The position numbers were made by a program, and so were the translations under genes. The notes beneath the pieces were generated by a model, which saw only the letters and a program-made list of their open reading frames with translations, made no database searches and was not told where the DNA came from. From Bacteroidales bacterium (lineage in GTDB: Bacteria > Bacteroidota > Bacteroidia > Bacteroidales > P3), in assembly GCA_017633985.1 (NCBI GenBank), contig JAGBOF010000008.1:1-64000 (forward strand): 64,000 nucleotides of DNA. Reading direction: 5' to 3'. Below are positions 28,917-37,492 of this stretch, in pieces (within the stretch, counting starts at the first letter, position 1; each line of letters starts with the position of its first letter).

Positions 28917-30155
28917 TTATATCTTTTCTTTTATCCTGGAAGTAATTGCCCGTATAGTCAAACAACCTATCGCATTTACCAAAATAAATACTGCAGCAAC
29001 ATCTGACACCATTATTTTTACGGGAAAAGCATCCACCACAAAAGCATCCTGCGCCAGTTTAACCAAACCGAAATGTTGTTGAAGCAAACAAAGTATCAAT
29101 CCGCAGCAAATTCCGGACAAACAACCCGCCAAATTGATTACAAAACCGTAAGAAAAATAAATTTTACGCAAATCTCTTATCCTTACCCCCATCGTACGTA
29201 ATATTTTGTTCATTCTTTCTTTTTGGATATTAAGAATAATAACCGTACTTATTATATTGATGGTTGCAATAAAGATAATAAATGCCAAAATAATATAAAC
29301 GGCGAGTTTCTCACTTTTAACAATCCTGAAATACACGGGCTCTTGTTCCAAAACAGTCTTTACGCTGTATTTACCGTCAGATTTTTCAGTTAATTGCTTT
29401 TTTATATCCTCTGTCTGGCTGACATTATCAGGCACTGCATATATATAATTACACTGCCCGCTATTCATGTTCAATAATTGCCGCGCTCTATCAATATGAA
29501 TAAACACCGTATTTTCGTCCAAATCACTGTGTGTTTGGTAACAAGCCTGATAAAACACATTTACCGACGAGAGTTTATCCTCTATCACCAACGCATCCTT
29601 ATTTTCAGGTGCAGGTACTGTTATTTTAACGGGTATATTCATCTTTTCCGCACCCGAATGCAGCCCCATAAGCGAAGCTTGATTTACTCCGGTTAAGAAA
29701 AACAAAGAATCCGAGACATCAAAACCTTCTTTACCTGAAACTATGCACGAATCCAAATTATTATAAACGAAATAAGACGGATCTATCCCCATAACCACGG
29801 CAACCGTACGCACACTGCCTGTACTTACCAGCGCAGTCTGTTTGATAACAGGAATAAACGTACAATTATATCCCGTTTTTTTCCCGCCTTCGAGGTTTAT
29901 CCCTACAGTATTACAGAAATCTTCCTGATTAAATAAATTAGTCTCATTGGTAATCAATAAAGGCGGACAGGTTTTTTCCAACATTGTTTCAGCAACAGAT
30001 GTAAATCCGTTAAAGACACTTAAAACCACAATCAACGCAAAACTTCCTACCGCAACACCCAACAAAGAAATCAAAGAAACAATATGCACTATTCCTTTGT
30101 TCTTATTATTGAGCGTAAGCCGTCCTGTAATAAAAGCCAGCGTCTTGAGATTCAT
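28917..30155 (-). CDS. FtsX-like/LolC-E type ABC permease
   Basis: A 412-residue membrane protein with the layout of LolC/LolE permeases: one N-terminal membrane helix (residues 23-48, HIVSLISLLGVAVGSFALIVVL), a large periplasmic MacB-like domain (about 55-270) and three C-terminal helices containing the FtsX domain. In Proteobacteria such proteins extract lipoproteins from the inner membrane with LolD. In Bacteroidota this gene commonly follows rbfA, and its exact role is untested. No ATPase gene is adjacent. It starts 5 bp after rbfA. Confidence 0.85.
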   Translation of the reverse strand: MNLKTLAFITGRLTLNNKNKGIVHIVSLISLLGVAVGSFALIVVLSVFNGFTSVAETMLEKTCPPLLITNETNLFNQEDFCNTVGINLEGGKKTGYNCTFIPVIKQTALVSTGSVRTVAVVMGIDPSYFVYNNLDSCIVSGKEGFDVSDSLFFLTGVNQASLMGLHSGAEKMNIPVKITVPAPENKDALVIEDKLSSVNVFYQACYQTHSDLDENTVFIHIDRARQLLNMNSGQCNYIYAVPDNVSQTEDIKKQLTEKSDGKYSVKTVLEQEPVYFRIVKSEKLAVYIILAFIIFIATINIISTVIILNIQKERMNKILRTMGVRIRDLRKIYFSYGFVINLAGCLSGICCGLILCLLQQHFGLVKLAQDAFVVDAFPVKIMVSDVAAVFILVNAIGCLTIRAITSRIKEKI

Positions 30156-30160
30156 TACAA

Positions 30161-30508
30161 TTATTTTTTCAATAATTCATCTATACGTTTGGCATAAAGC
30201 AACGTATCATCGATAAAGAACATCAAATCGGGTATAATTCTTAACTGATGCCGTTCCTTCTGTCCCAAAAGCATACGTATATAGTCCTTTTTCTCCGTCA
30301 GAATTGCCAATATCTGCTCATCGGTGTATTTATTACCTACAACAAAGATACTTACATACACTCTGGCAAAACTCAAATCCGAAGTAATCGAAACCTTTGT
30401 AACACTTAACATAGCGCCGAGGAATTCGGATTGCGATTTCTCCCTTAAAATTTCAGCCAAATCTTTTTGAATCAGCCTGTTTATTCTTTCCACTCTCTTG
30501 CTTTCCAT
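30161..30508 (-). CDS. rbfA: Ribosome-binding factor A
   Basis: RbfA binds the 30S subunit during late maturation of 16S rRNA. The KH-like fold is recognisable: ESKRVERINRLIQKDLAEIL at the start, MLSVTKVSITSDLSFARVYVSIF in the middle and PDLMFFIDDTLLYAKRIDELL at the end. The start is placed at ATG 30508 (115 residues). A longer frame from TTG 30520 would begin inside the -7 promoter element (30518-30525), upstream of any likely transcript start, so it is rejected. First gene of the rbfA-permease-cysS cluster. Confidence 0.92.
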   Translation of the reverse strand: MESKRVERINRLIQKDLAEILREKSQSEFLGAMLSVTKVSITSDLSFARVYVSIFVVGNKYTDEQILAILTEKKDYIRMLLGQKERHQLRIIPDLMFFIDDTLLYAKRIDELLKK

Positions 30509-30517
30509 AACAATTTG

Positions 30518-30525
30518 CAAAGATA
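30518..30525 (-). promoter_or_regulatory. -7 element (TATCTTTG) of rbfA; decides the start codon
   Basis: A perfect TAnnTTTG match on the minus strand, only 10 bp from ATG 30508. The leader must be very short. The phased palindrome array begins 17 bp further upstream and would overlap the -33 region. Confidence 0.6.
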
Positions 30526-30541
30526 CACATTTTATTAAATT

Positions 30542-30617
30542 AAAACGGCGTTTTAAAAAATTAAAACAACGTTTCAGTGAAATAAAACGGCGCTTTAATT
30601 TAATAAAACGCCGTTTT
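30542..30617. repeat. Phased palindrome array, 4 boxes at 21 bp
   Basis: Boxes start at 30542, 30563, 30584 and 30605 (centres 30548, 30569, 30590 and 30611). The first and last are perfect (AAAACGGCGTTTT and AAAACGCCGTTTT). The array fills the gap between the purH stop and the rbfA promoter. Confidence 0.88.
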
Positions 30618-30637
30618 ATTTTTTTGAGATATTATTC

Positions 30638-32161
30638 CTAATGTTTAAAGTGTCTGAAGCCTGTCATAGCCATTGACATATTATTGGCTTTGCAATATTC
30701 CACGCTCTCTTCGTCACGTATCGATCCGCCGGGTTGTATAATCGTGTCAATACCTTCGCGGTGTGCTATTGTAACACAGTCTTTGAACGGGAAGAACGCA
30801 TCGGATGCCATTACGGCACCGTTTAAATCAAAATGAAAACTCTTTGCTTTGTCTATCGCATGGCGGAGTGCATCCACCCTTGAAGTCTGTCCTGTTCCCG
30901 AACCTAACAATTGTCTGTCTTTTGCTAAAACTATGGCGTTGGATTTGGTATGTTTTACTATTATATTGGCAAACTGCAAATCCTTTATCTCTTTTTCCGT
31001 AAATTTTCTGTCTGTTACGCTTACTATCTCCTGTGATTGCTCAACTTTATTGTCTCTTTGCTGAACCAATACGCCGTTTAACGCACTGCGGAACACATAA
31101 TCCGTTTTTTTAACGTCTTTACGTTTCAATATTATGCGGTTTTTCTTGGAGAATAAGATTTCCAATGCCTCTTTGTCATAATCAGGAGCAATGCAAACCT
31201 CCATAAATATCTTGTTCATCTCTTCTGCCGTAGCCGCATCAACTTTACGGTTGCATACGAATACGCCTCCGAATGCACTTACAGGGTCTCCTTCCAATGC
31301 TTTCAGGTAAGCTTCTTTCAATGTGTCTCTTACCGCCAATCCGCAGGCATTGTTGTGTTTTATTATTGCAAATGCAGTGTCTTCAAAGTCATCTATCAAG
31401 TTGCATGCTGCATCTATGTCGCCTATATTGTTGTAAGAAATTTCTTTTCCGTGCAATTGCTCAAATTCTTCATTAAAATTGCCGAAGAAATAACCTTTTT
31501 GATGAGGATTTTCGCCGTAACGAAGCGTATTTGCGTTGATATAACTTTCTTTAAACACGTTCACGGGTTTTTCCGTTTTCGTATTAAAATACTTAAATAT
31601 CATTGTGTCGTAATGCGAAGACACCATAAATGCGTAAGATGCGAATTGCAAACGGTCGCTCAACTCACTGTAACCGTTTTTATCGCAAAGAAGATTATAA
31701 AACTCCTCATACTGATCCACACTCGGCACGATAATAACGTCATTATAGTTTTTAGCCGCAGCACGTATCAAAGAAATTCCGCCTATATCTATTTTCTCAA
31801 TCACATCCTGATGTTGGGCTCCGCTTTGCACCGTCTTCTCAAAAGGATATAAGTCCACAATAACTACATCAAACGCCGGAATTTCATATTCCGCCATTTG
31901 TTTTATATCACTTTCGTTATTTGTTCTGCCGAGTATGCCTCCGAACACTTTAGGATGCAATGTCTTTACCCTGCCGCCCAATATTGACGGATACGAAGTA
32001 AGACTTTCCACCGTCTTTGCCTCAACTCCCAAACTTTTTATGAAATCGTATGTTCCGCCTGTGGAATATATTTCAACTCCCAAATCATCTAACTTTTTTA
32101 CTATAACGTCTATTCCCTCTTTTGAGAAAACAGAAATCAACGCTCTTTTAATCTGCTTCAT
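30638..32161 (-). CDS. purH: Bifunctional AICAR transformylase/IMP cyclohydrolase
   Basis: The 507-residue PurH catalyses the last two steps of de novo IMP synthesis: formylation of AICAR with 10-formyl-THF and ring closure. The N-terminal MGS-like cyclohydrolase domain (1-190) includes SVFSKEGI, STGGTYDFI and GGRVKTLHPK. The transformylase domain carries RYGENPHQKGYF, KHNNACG and the catalytic-site region AFFPFKDCVTIAHREGI. Its ATG overlaps the engB stop by 4 bp (ATGA), indicating translational coupling. Nothing else purine-related is nearby. Confidence 0.96.
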   Translation of the reverse strand: MKQIKRALISVFSKEGIDVIVKKLDDLGVEIYSTGGTYDFIKSLGVEAKTVESLTSYPSILGGRVKTLHPKVFGGILGRTNNESDIKQMAEYEIPAFDVVIVDLYPFEKTVQSGAQHQDVIEKIDIGGISLIRAAAKNYNDVIIVPSVDQYEEFYNLLCDKNGYSELSDRLQFASYAFMVSSHYDTMIFKYFNTKTEKPVNVFKESYINANTLRYGENPHQKGYFFGNFNEEFEQLHGKEISYNNIGDIDAACNLIDDFEDTAFAIIKHNNACGLAVRDTLKEAYLKALEGDPVSAFGGVFVCNRKVDAATAEEMNKIFMEVCIAPDYDKEALEILFSKKNRIILKRKDVKKTDYVFRSALNGVLVQQRDNKVEQSQEIVSVTDRKFTEKEIKDLQFANIIVKHTKSNAIVLAKDRQLLGSGTGQTSRVDALRHAIDKAKSFHFDLNGAVMASDAFFPFKDCVTIAHREGIDTIIQPGGSIRDEESVEYCKANNMSMAMTGFRHFKH

Positions 32162-32751
32162 TGCTTTATAATGTTTTCTATTTCGTTTAATATCTCATCT
32201 TTGCCTGCTTTGGTTTGGGCGGAAGAAAGCATCATCTTGGGCAATTCTTCCCACGTTTGCTCCAAAGCTTGCTTAAACAAACAAACGTTATCATCCGTCT
32301 TTTTTGCACTTTGTTTATCAGTTTTTGTAAAGATTATCTCAAACGGGACGCCGTTTTCACCTAAAAAATTGATAAACTCCAAATCTATTTTCTGCGGACT
32401 CAATCTGGAATCAATAAGTACGAAAACACAGTAAAGACTGCGGCGTTTCAACAGATAATCATTGATCATTGTAAAAAACTTCTGCCTTTGTGTTTTGGCA
32501 ACCTGCGCATATCCGTAACCTGGTAAATCAACTATGTACCAATTGTCATTAATTACAAAATGGTTTATCAGTTGTGTTTTGCCGGGAGTGGAAGATGTCT
32601 TTGCCAACCGCGAATTCCCCGTAAGCATATTGATAAGCGATGACTTACCCACATTACTTCTTCCGATGAATGCTATCTCTGGCAATCTGTCAGGCGGACA
32701 TTGGCTCAATTTCGCACTGCTTATTTCAAATTTTGCACTCTTGATTTCCAT
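32158..32751 (-). CDS. engB: Ribosome biogenesis GTPase EngB/YsxC
   Basis: An essential-type small GTPase needed for 50S assembly. Motifs are G1 GRSNVGKS (30-37), G2 region SSTPGKTQ, G3 DLPGYGYA and G4 TKTDK. The start is set at ATG 32751 (197 residues, MEIKSAKFEI). An upstream in-frame ATG at 32802 lies beyond the -7 promoter element at 32772-32779 and cannot be in the transcript from that promoter. The stop overlaps the purH start (ATGA). Confidence 0.93.
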   Translation of the reverse strand: MEIKSAKFEISSAKLSQCPPDRLPEIAFIGRSNVGKSSLINMLTGNSRLAKTSSTPGKTQLINHFVINDNWYIVDLPGYGYAQVAKTQRQKFFTMINDYLLKRRSLYCVFVLIDSRLSPQKIDLEFINFLGENGVPFEIIFTKTDKQSAKKTDDNVCLFKQALEQTWEELPKMMLSSAQTKAGKDEILNEIENIIKQ

Positions 32752-32771
32752 AACGACACAATTTGAGCTTG

Positions 32772-32779
32772 CAAAAATA
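32772..32779 (-). promoter_or_regulatory. -7 element (TATTTTTG) of engB-purH; decides the engB start
   Basis: A TAnnTTTG match 21 bp upstream of ATG 32751, inside what would be coding sequence if the longer start were used. Confidence 0.5.
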
Positions 32780-32811
32780 CGTATTATTGAATTAATATGC
32801 AAATTACACGG

Positions 32812-33756
32812 TTACATATTCATGTAACGTTTGCGTTTATCCTCGTAAATATCGGCTATTGTAACCAAAATACCCGTTTCCTCCACATCGGAAAAATGTT
32901 TGTTCACACTTGTGCCGAACGATTTCATGGTAGACGACAAATTCATGTAGGCATTGACAAGCGGAGGTATGTTTTCGTTATGTTCCCTTACGTTTTTAAC
33001 CAATATTTGATAGTCTTCCTTGTAGCTTCTGCCATTAAAAATCTTGTTCAACTCGTTATAATCGCCCTGTATCTTCACTTCCTCTTTAGGAAACACCAAA
33101 CCTTCGTTATCAGGGAAGTGTTTTTTATAGAAATACAATATATAATCTTTTGCGGTAGCATCCATCTGCGGATACATCGTTATCTTACCGAAAAAATACT
33201 TCACCTGATCGGACATTGTCTGCGCAAGACCGCCCAAACCGTCCCAAAGATTATCCAAAGAATACATACCCTTACGCAGATTAACCGTAGGCTGGTATTC
33301 AGGACGCACAAAACTTCTTCCCAACTCCATCGTATAAGGCCAATAACGCTCTTTGAACTCATCGGTAAAGAAAAACAAATCGGCGGTTGCTGACAAAAGT
33401 TCGCCGTTAGCCTGCATAAAAACGTCTTTTCCCACAATAAAGCGGTAACCGCCCACAATTTCTTCGTCCGCAGGGTCCCAAACGAAAAGTTGCTTGTAAC
33501 AATGCGGAGCGGGTGCCGTGTCATATTGGTCGATGTCGCATTCCGTACCGCTGCCTCCCCCTTGGGCTCCGAAACTTATCTCTCTCAAACGTCCGATCTC
33601 CCTCATAATATTGGGTGAAGCATGTGCATCGGTTATATATATCTCCCTGCCGCCGTAATTGGTCTTACGGAAGAAAATATCCTGCGTCAATTCCTCTTTG
33701 ATAAGGTTCTTATCAACTGCAGGAATCACATACGAAGTATCCATTGTCTTTATCAT
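32812..33756 (-). CDS. GNAT family N-acyltransferase (hemolysin-like, GlsB-related)
   Basis: A 314-residue acyltransferase of the Acetyltransf_5 (OlsB/hemolysin-like) type. Signature segments are REIGRLREISFGAQGGGSGTE, DIDQYD, HCYKQLFVWDPADEEIVGGYRF and ELGRSFVRPEYQ. Relatives use acyl-ACP to N-acylate amino acids, making ornithine or glycine lipids. In Bacteroides the related GlsB starts glycine-lipid synthesis with the O-acyltransferase GlsA. No glsA-like gene is adjacent, so the assignment rests on family resemblance. An ATG at codon 5 (33744) is an alternative start. It has its own promoter and precedes engB-purH. Confidence 0.75.
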   Translation of the reverse strand: MIKTMDTSYVIPAVDKNLIKEELTQDIFFRKTNYGGREIYITDAHASPNIMREIGRLREISFGAQGGGSGTECDIDQYDTAPAPHCYKQLFVWDPADEEIVGGYRFIVGKDVFMQANGELLSATADLFFFTDEFKERYWPYTMELGRSFVRPEYQPTVNLRKGMYSLDNLWDGLGGLAQTMSDQVKYFFGKITMYPQMDATAKDYILYFYKKHFPDNEGLVFPKEEVKIQGDYNELNKIFNGRSYKEDYQILVKNVREHNENIPPLVNAYMNLSSTMKSFGTSVNKHFSDVEETGILVTIADIYEDKRKRYMNM

Positions 33757-33788
33757 AGGGCAAAATACGTTTTTGTTGTTTCAGACTG

Positions 33789-33796
33789 CAAAGATA
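33789..33796 (-). promoter_or_regulatory. -7 element (TATCTTTG) of the acyltransferase gene
   Basis: A perfect TAnnTTTG match on the minus strand, 33 bp upstream of the start. The stretch 33800-33925 holds nothing else recognised. Confidence 0.55.
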
Positions 33797-33929
33797 CGTA
33801 ATTTTTCGGATTTAACAAACCAAAAACATCATTCCGCAGGTGGATCGGATCATGTTTTAACAACTTGTTTAAGCATTTTGCCGTCAAAAACCCGCACCTT
33901 ACGTATGTATAACTTGTTATCCGGGATTT

Positions 33930-34110
33930 TTTGCGGCATAAAAACTCCGCCCTTCCGCATAATTCTAATGCCTTAAGCCGCATCAGCGCCGCCCCGTCGC
34001 AAAAGAATTTAAAAAAAACTGTTTTTTTGACCCTAAAAAACTGTTTTTTTACAGTAAAAAAACTATTTTTTTCAAATTAATACGGCAAGGGGCGGCGGCA
34101 ATATGCGTTA
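33930..34110. repeat. Phased palindrome array, A-tract type (copy 1)
   Basis: The core at 33987-34098 has GC-rich inverted ends (CGCCGCCCCGTCGC and GGCAAGGGGCGGCGG) around three palindromes of the type AAAAAACTGTTTTTT, centred at 34020, 34042 and 34064 (22-bp spacing). Weaker G/C centres continue outward at 33936, 33957, 33978 and 33999 (21 bp) and at 34086. It lies between the hutH terminator and the acyltransferase promoter. Confidence 0.82.
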
Positions 34111-34170
34111 GGGCATCGGTTTTATGTAAAAAGGCACCGGTAATAAACCCGCCTGATGACAAATAACAAT

Positions 34171-34200
34171 AAAAAATCCGCCGACTTACGCCGACGGACT
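34171..34200 (-). terminator. hutH terminator
   Basis: The minus-strand hairpin TCCGTCG/CGGCGGA (one mismatch) is followed by TTTTTT, 24 bp after the hutH stop. Confidence 0.65.
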
Positions 34201-34223
34201 TTTCTTTTTGACTGTGCAGTCAA

Positions 34224-35726
34224 TTAAAATTCAGGTTTGTAATTCTGAATAAACTCTATGCTCTTATTAATTAATGTATACATAACCTCATCATTCTCCA
34301 CAAAGTGAACATTCTTGCGGTAAGCGGCTACAAACTTCTCAATAGCTTCGGAAGACTTCAATCCCGTTTGTTGTTTTCTGAAATCCAAAGCCTGTGCTGC
34401 GTTAAAGAGTTCTATAGCAAGCACTCTTTCGGTATTATTCACAACGCGGAAACATTTAGTTGCTGCATTGGAGCCGAAACTTACGTGGTCTTCCTGTCCT
34501 TGCGAAGAGTCAATGGTATCAACAGAGTTCGGCATACACAACATCTTGTTCTGATTAACTATACTTGCCGCTGCATATTGAGGAATCATAAATCCGCTGT
34601 TCACACCAGGCTTTGCAACCAAGAATGAAGGCAAATCACGTTTTGCACCAATCAATTGGTAAGTTCTTCTTTCGGAAACACTGCTCAATTCACTTACTGC
34701 GATTGCCAAAAAGTCCAAGTTAAGCGCCAAAGGTTCGCCGTGGAAATTTCCTGCAGATATTACCATGTCTTCATCAGGGAATACGGTAGGGTTATCTGTT
34801 GCTGCATTGATTTCAGTTGTGATAATGTCCGCCACATGATTGATAGCATCTTTGCAAGCTCCGTGAATCTGCGGTACGCAACGGAAAGAATAAGGATCCT
34901 GTACGTGTTGTTTATGGCGCTTTATGATTTCGCTGCCTTCAAGAAGCTTACGTATGCGGCGTGCAGTTGTCAATTGTCCCTGATGTGCCCTTACAAGGTG
35001 TACATTATCGTAGAAAGGCTCTATTCTTCCGTCAAAAGCTTCCAAAGATACGGTCATAATCAAATCAGCCAACTTCGAAAGTTTTTTAGCCTTGATAATA
35101 CTGTACATAGCAAACGCTCCCATGAACTGCGTTCCGTTCAAAAGTGCCAAACCTTCCTTACTCTGCAATTCAATAGGCTGCCAACCCATTTGTTTATTAA
35201 GTTCTTCGCCTGAAATACGCTTTCCCTTATAATCAACTTCGCCAAGACCTAGCAATGGCAGGCACATATTTGCCAAAGGAGCCAAATCACCGCTCGCACC
35301 AAGCGATCCAAGTTGGTAAACAACAGGATAAATATCATTATTAAAGAAATCAACCAAACGTTGTACCGTTACAAGTTGCGTACCCGAATGTCCGTAAGAC
35401 AGAGATTGGATTTTGTTCAACAGCATCAGCTTAACAACCTGATGAGGCACCTCTTCACCGCAACCGCATGCGTGCGACATAACCAAATTCTTCTGAAGCT
35501 GGGATAATTGTTCCTTACTGATGGAAATATTACACAAAGAGCCGAAGCCTGTGGTCACTCCGTATATCGGTTCTTTCTGATTTTCCATTTTTTTATCCAA
35601 ATACTCACGGCATTTAGTGATCCGCTTTTTGCTTTCTTCGGAAAGTTCCAAATGCATTCCCTTTTCCATTATCTCACTTACTCTTTCCAAAGTAAGTAAT
35701 TCGGGACTTATATGATGAATCTCCAT
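34224..35726 (-). CDS. hutH: Histidine ammonia-lyase
   Basis: A 500-residue aromatic amino acid lyase that deaminates histidine to urocanate. The Ala-Ser-Gly triad forming the MIO cofactor is at residues 144-146 (GSLGASGDLAPL). Other family motifs are YGVTTGFGSLCN, LLNGTQFMGAF, DPYSFRCVPQIHGA, GNFHGEPLAL and SNGQEDHVS-like SSQGQEDHVSFG. The close fit to Bacteroides HutH favours histidine over tyrosine as substrate. Unusually, no other hut gene (hutU, hutI, ftcD, fchA) is adjacent. It is monocistronic, with its own promoter and terminator. Confidence 0.9.
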   Translation of the reverse strand: MEIHHISPELLTLERVSEIMEKGMHLELSEESKKRITKCREYLDKKMENQKEPIYGVTTGFGSLCNISISKEQLSQLQKNLVMSHACGCGEEVPHQVVKLMLLNKIQSLSYGHSGTQLVTVQRLVDFFNNDIYPVVYQLGSLGASGDLAPLANMCLPLLGLGEVDYKGKRISGEELNKQMGWQPIELQSKEGLALLNGTQFMGAFAMYSIIKAKKLSKLADLIMTVSLEAFDGRIEPFYDNVHLVRAHQGQLTTARRIRKLLEGSEIIKRHKQHVQDPYSFRCVPQIHGACKDAINHVADIITTEINAATDNPTVFPDEDMVISAGNFHGEPLALNLDFLAIAVSELSSVSERRTYQLIGAKRDLPSFLVAKPGVNSGFMIPQYAAASIVNQNKMLCMPNSVDTIDSSQGQEDHVSFGSNAATKCFRVVNNTERVLAIELFNAAQALDFRKQQTGLKSSEAIEKFVAAYRKNVHFVENDEVMYTLINKSIEFIQNYKPEF

Positions 35727-35776
35727 TTTTGTTTATTTATTTTTAAGTTTTACTGAATTGTTTTCTGTTCAAGGTG

Positions 35777-35784
35777 CAAAATTA
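35777..35784 (-). promoter_or_regulatory. -7 element (TAATTTTG) of hutH
   Basis: A perfect TAnnTTTG match, about 50 bp upstream of the start. Confidence 0.55.
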
Positions 35785-35886
35785 CGTAAATTTATCCGAA
35801 CGGAAAAATATAATCAAAAAATCATACAATAATTCTTCGCATACATTATATAATATATTTGTATAATCCGCCTTGAAAAGGAAAAA

Positions 35887-35912
35887 CCGTCCGCTTTTGA
35901 TAAAGCGGACGG
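35887..35912 (-). terminator. mreB terminator
   Basis: CCGTCCGCTTT/AAAGCGGACGG forms a perfect 11-bp stem with a TGAT loop, followed on the minus strand by TTTTTCC. Confidence 0.78.
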
Positions 35913-35980
35913 CCAACAATAACCTTTAACTAATCTATGTATGAAGTTTAAACTTCCGTATTTATTAATGCGGTATCTTT

Positions 35981-37003
35981 TTATTTGATAAGGAATGTGA
36001 ATCTGTCGTAATTCTTCAAAGCAACGCCCGTTCCTCTTGCAACCGCACGCAAAGGATCGTCGGCAACATGAACCGCTAACTTTGTTTTAGCCGCTATTCT
36101 CTTATCCAAGCCTCTTAACAACGCACCGCCGCCTGCCAAATAAATACCTGTATGGTATATATCGCTTGCTAATTCCGGCGGAGTCATAGCCAATGCTTCC
36201 AATACCGCACTTTCCACCTTTGCAATACTCTTATCCAAAGCATGTGCTATCTCACGGTAGTTTACCGATATCTCTTTAGGAATTCCCGTAAGAACATCAC
36301 GGCCTTGAACTGCGAAATCTTCAGGCGGATTGTCCAACTCCGGAACCGCAGCACCGCATTCAATCTTTATTCTCTCTGCCATACGTTCCCCGATGTAGAT
36401 ATTGTGCTGCTTTTTCATATATTCGACAATGTCGCTGTTGAATTCATCACCTGCTATACGGATTGATTTATTACAAACAATACCTCCCAAGGCTATCACG
36501 GCTATTTCGCTCGTTCCGCCGCCTATATCTATAATCATATTGCCCACAGGCTCCAACACGTCAATGCCTATACCTATTGCGGCAGCCATCGGTTCGTGTA
36601 TCAAGCGTACATCCTTTGCCCCTGCCTGTTCTGCAGCATCCCTTACGGCACGTTCTTCCACGTTGGTTATACCCGAAGGAATACAAATAACCATCTTAAG
36701 CGCAGGAGGAACTAACGAACGTTTTGCAGGAATCATTTTAATCAATTCCTTAATCATATCGTTAGCCATGTCAAAGTCTGCTATAACTCCGTCCCTTAAA
36801 GGGCGTATGGTTTGAATATTATCGTGGGTTTTTCCGTACATTTGCATCGCACGTTTGCCCACAGCCATTATTTTTTTAGTGGAACGGTCAACCGCAACTA
36901 TTGAAGGTTCGTCTACAACAACCTTATCGTTGCATATTATAATAGAATTGGCTGTTCCCAAGTCTATCGCTACTTCTCTTGTCAGAAATGAAAATAATCC
37001 CAT
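35981..37003 (-). CDS. mreB: Rod shape-determining protein MreB
   Basis: A 340-residue actin homologue that polymerises under the inner membrane and directs cell-wall elongation. ATP-binding motifs are IDLGTANSIII (phosphate 1, residues 14-24), IDIGGGTSEIAVIALGG (phosphate 2, about 160) and YLAGGGALLRGLD (adenosine). The N-terminal MGLFSFLTRE is the amphipathic membrane-binding helix. In many bacteria mreC and mreD follow; here mreB ends in its own terminator and hutH is the next gene, so mreCD must be elsewhere. Confidence 0.96.
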   Translation of the reverse strand: MGLFSFLTREVAIDLGTANSIIICNDKVVVDEPSIVAVDRSTKKIMAVGKRAMQMYGKTHDNIQTIRPLRDGVIADFDMANDMIKELIKMIPAKRSLVPPALKMVICIPSGITNVEERAVRDAAEQAGAKDVRLIHEPMAAAIGIGIDVLEPVGNMIIDIGGGTSEIAVIALGGIVCNKSIRIAGDEFNSDIVEYMKKQHNIYIGERMAERIKIECGAAVPELDNPPEDFAVQGRDVLTGIPKEISVNYREIAHALDKSIAKVESAVLEALAMTPPELASDIYHTGIYLAGGGALLRGLDKRIAAKTKLAVHVADDPLRAVARGTGVALKNYDRFTFLIK

Positions 37004-37073
37004 TTTCTTTTATTCTTTCTTGTTTTTGTTTAATCTTACGTAAGTTTTATAATAAGGTTACAATTCCCCATGA

Positions 37074-37081
37074 CAAAATTA
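37074..37081 (-). promoter_or_regulatory. -7 element (TAATTTTG) of mreB
   Basis: A perfect TAnnTTTG match about 70 bp upstream of the start. Nothing further is recognised in 37090-37265. Confidence 0.5.
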
Positions 37082-37271
37082 ACGAAAATCTGAATAAATT
37101 AGTATAATTATTCATAAAATAATCAATATTATTATTCACACCGCCGTATTATATAAGTAAAAAACACCTCTGTCAAATACATAAAATTATATGTCTTATC
37201 AACTCTTTTTTGTCTCAATTTATACTACCTAATAATCAATCTGTTACAACAATACTAAAAATCCTAAAATT

Positions 37272-37348
37272 TTTAAGCCGTAAAAAAAAATTAATCTGCG
37301 TGATTATTTTACTGAAACGCCGTTTTAATTTTTTTTAACGGCGTCTTT
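37272..37348. repeat. Phased palindrome array, 4 boxes at 21 bp
   Basis: Centres are at 37278, 37299, 37320 and 37341, with cores AATCTGCGTGATT and GAAACGCCGTTTT. It lies between divergent mreB and the M6 protease gene, about 110 bp from the protease -7 element. Confidence 0.82.
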
Positions 37349-37457
37349 TTTCGGCGGCATTATACGGCAACAATCCGCAGTGTGTTTCTAAAGGAGTAAA
37401 ACATTGATTGATTGCACAAAAATCATTCAACATTAGTTGTATATGAATAAAAAATTG

Positions 37458-37465
37458 TATATTTG
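37458..37465 (+). promoter_or_regulatory. -7 element (TATATTTG) of the M6 protease gene
   Basis: A perfect TAnnTTTG match 27 bp upstream of the ATG at 37493. Confidence 0.55.
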
Positions 37466-37492
37466 CAAAATATTTAAAATAAAATAAAGACT

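Noticed and set aside
30509-30520. rbfA start at TTG 30520
   Set aside because: The codon lies within the -7 promoter element, so it would precede the transcript start.
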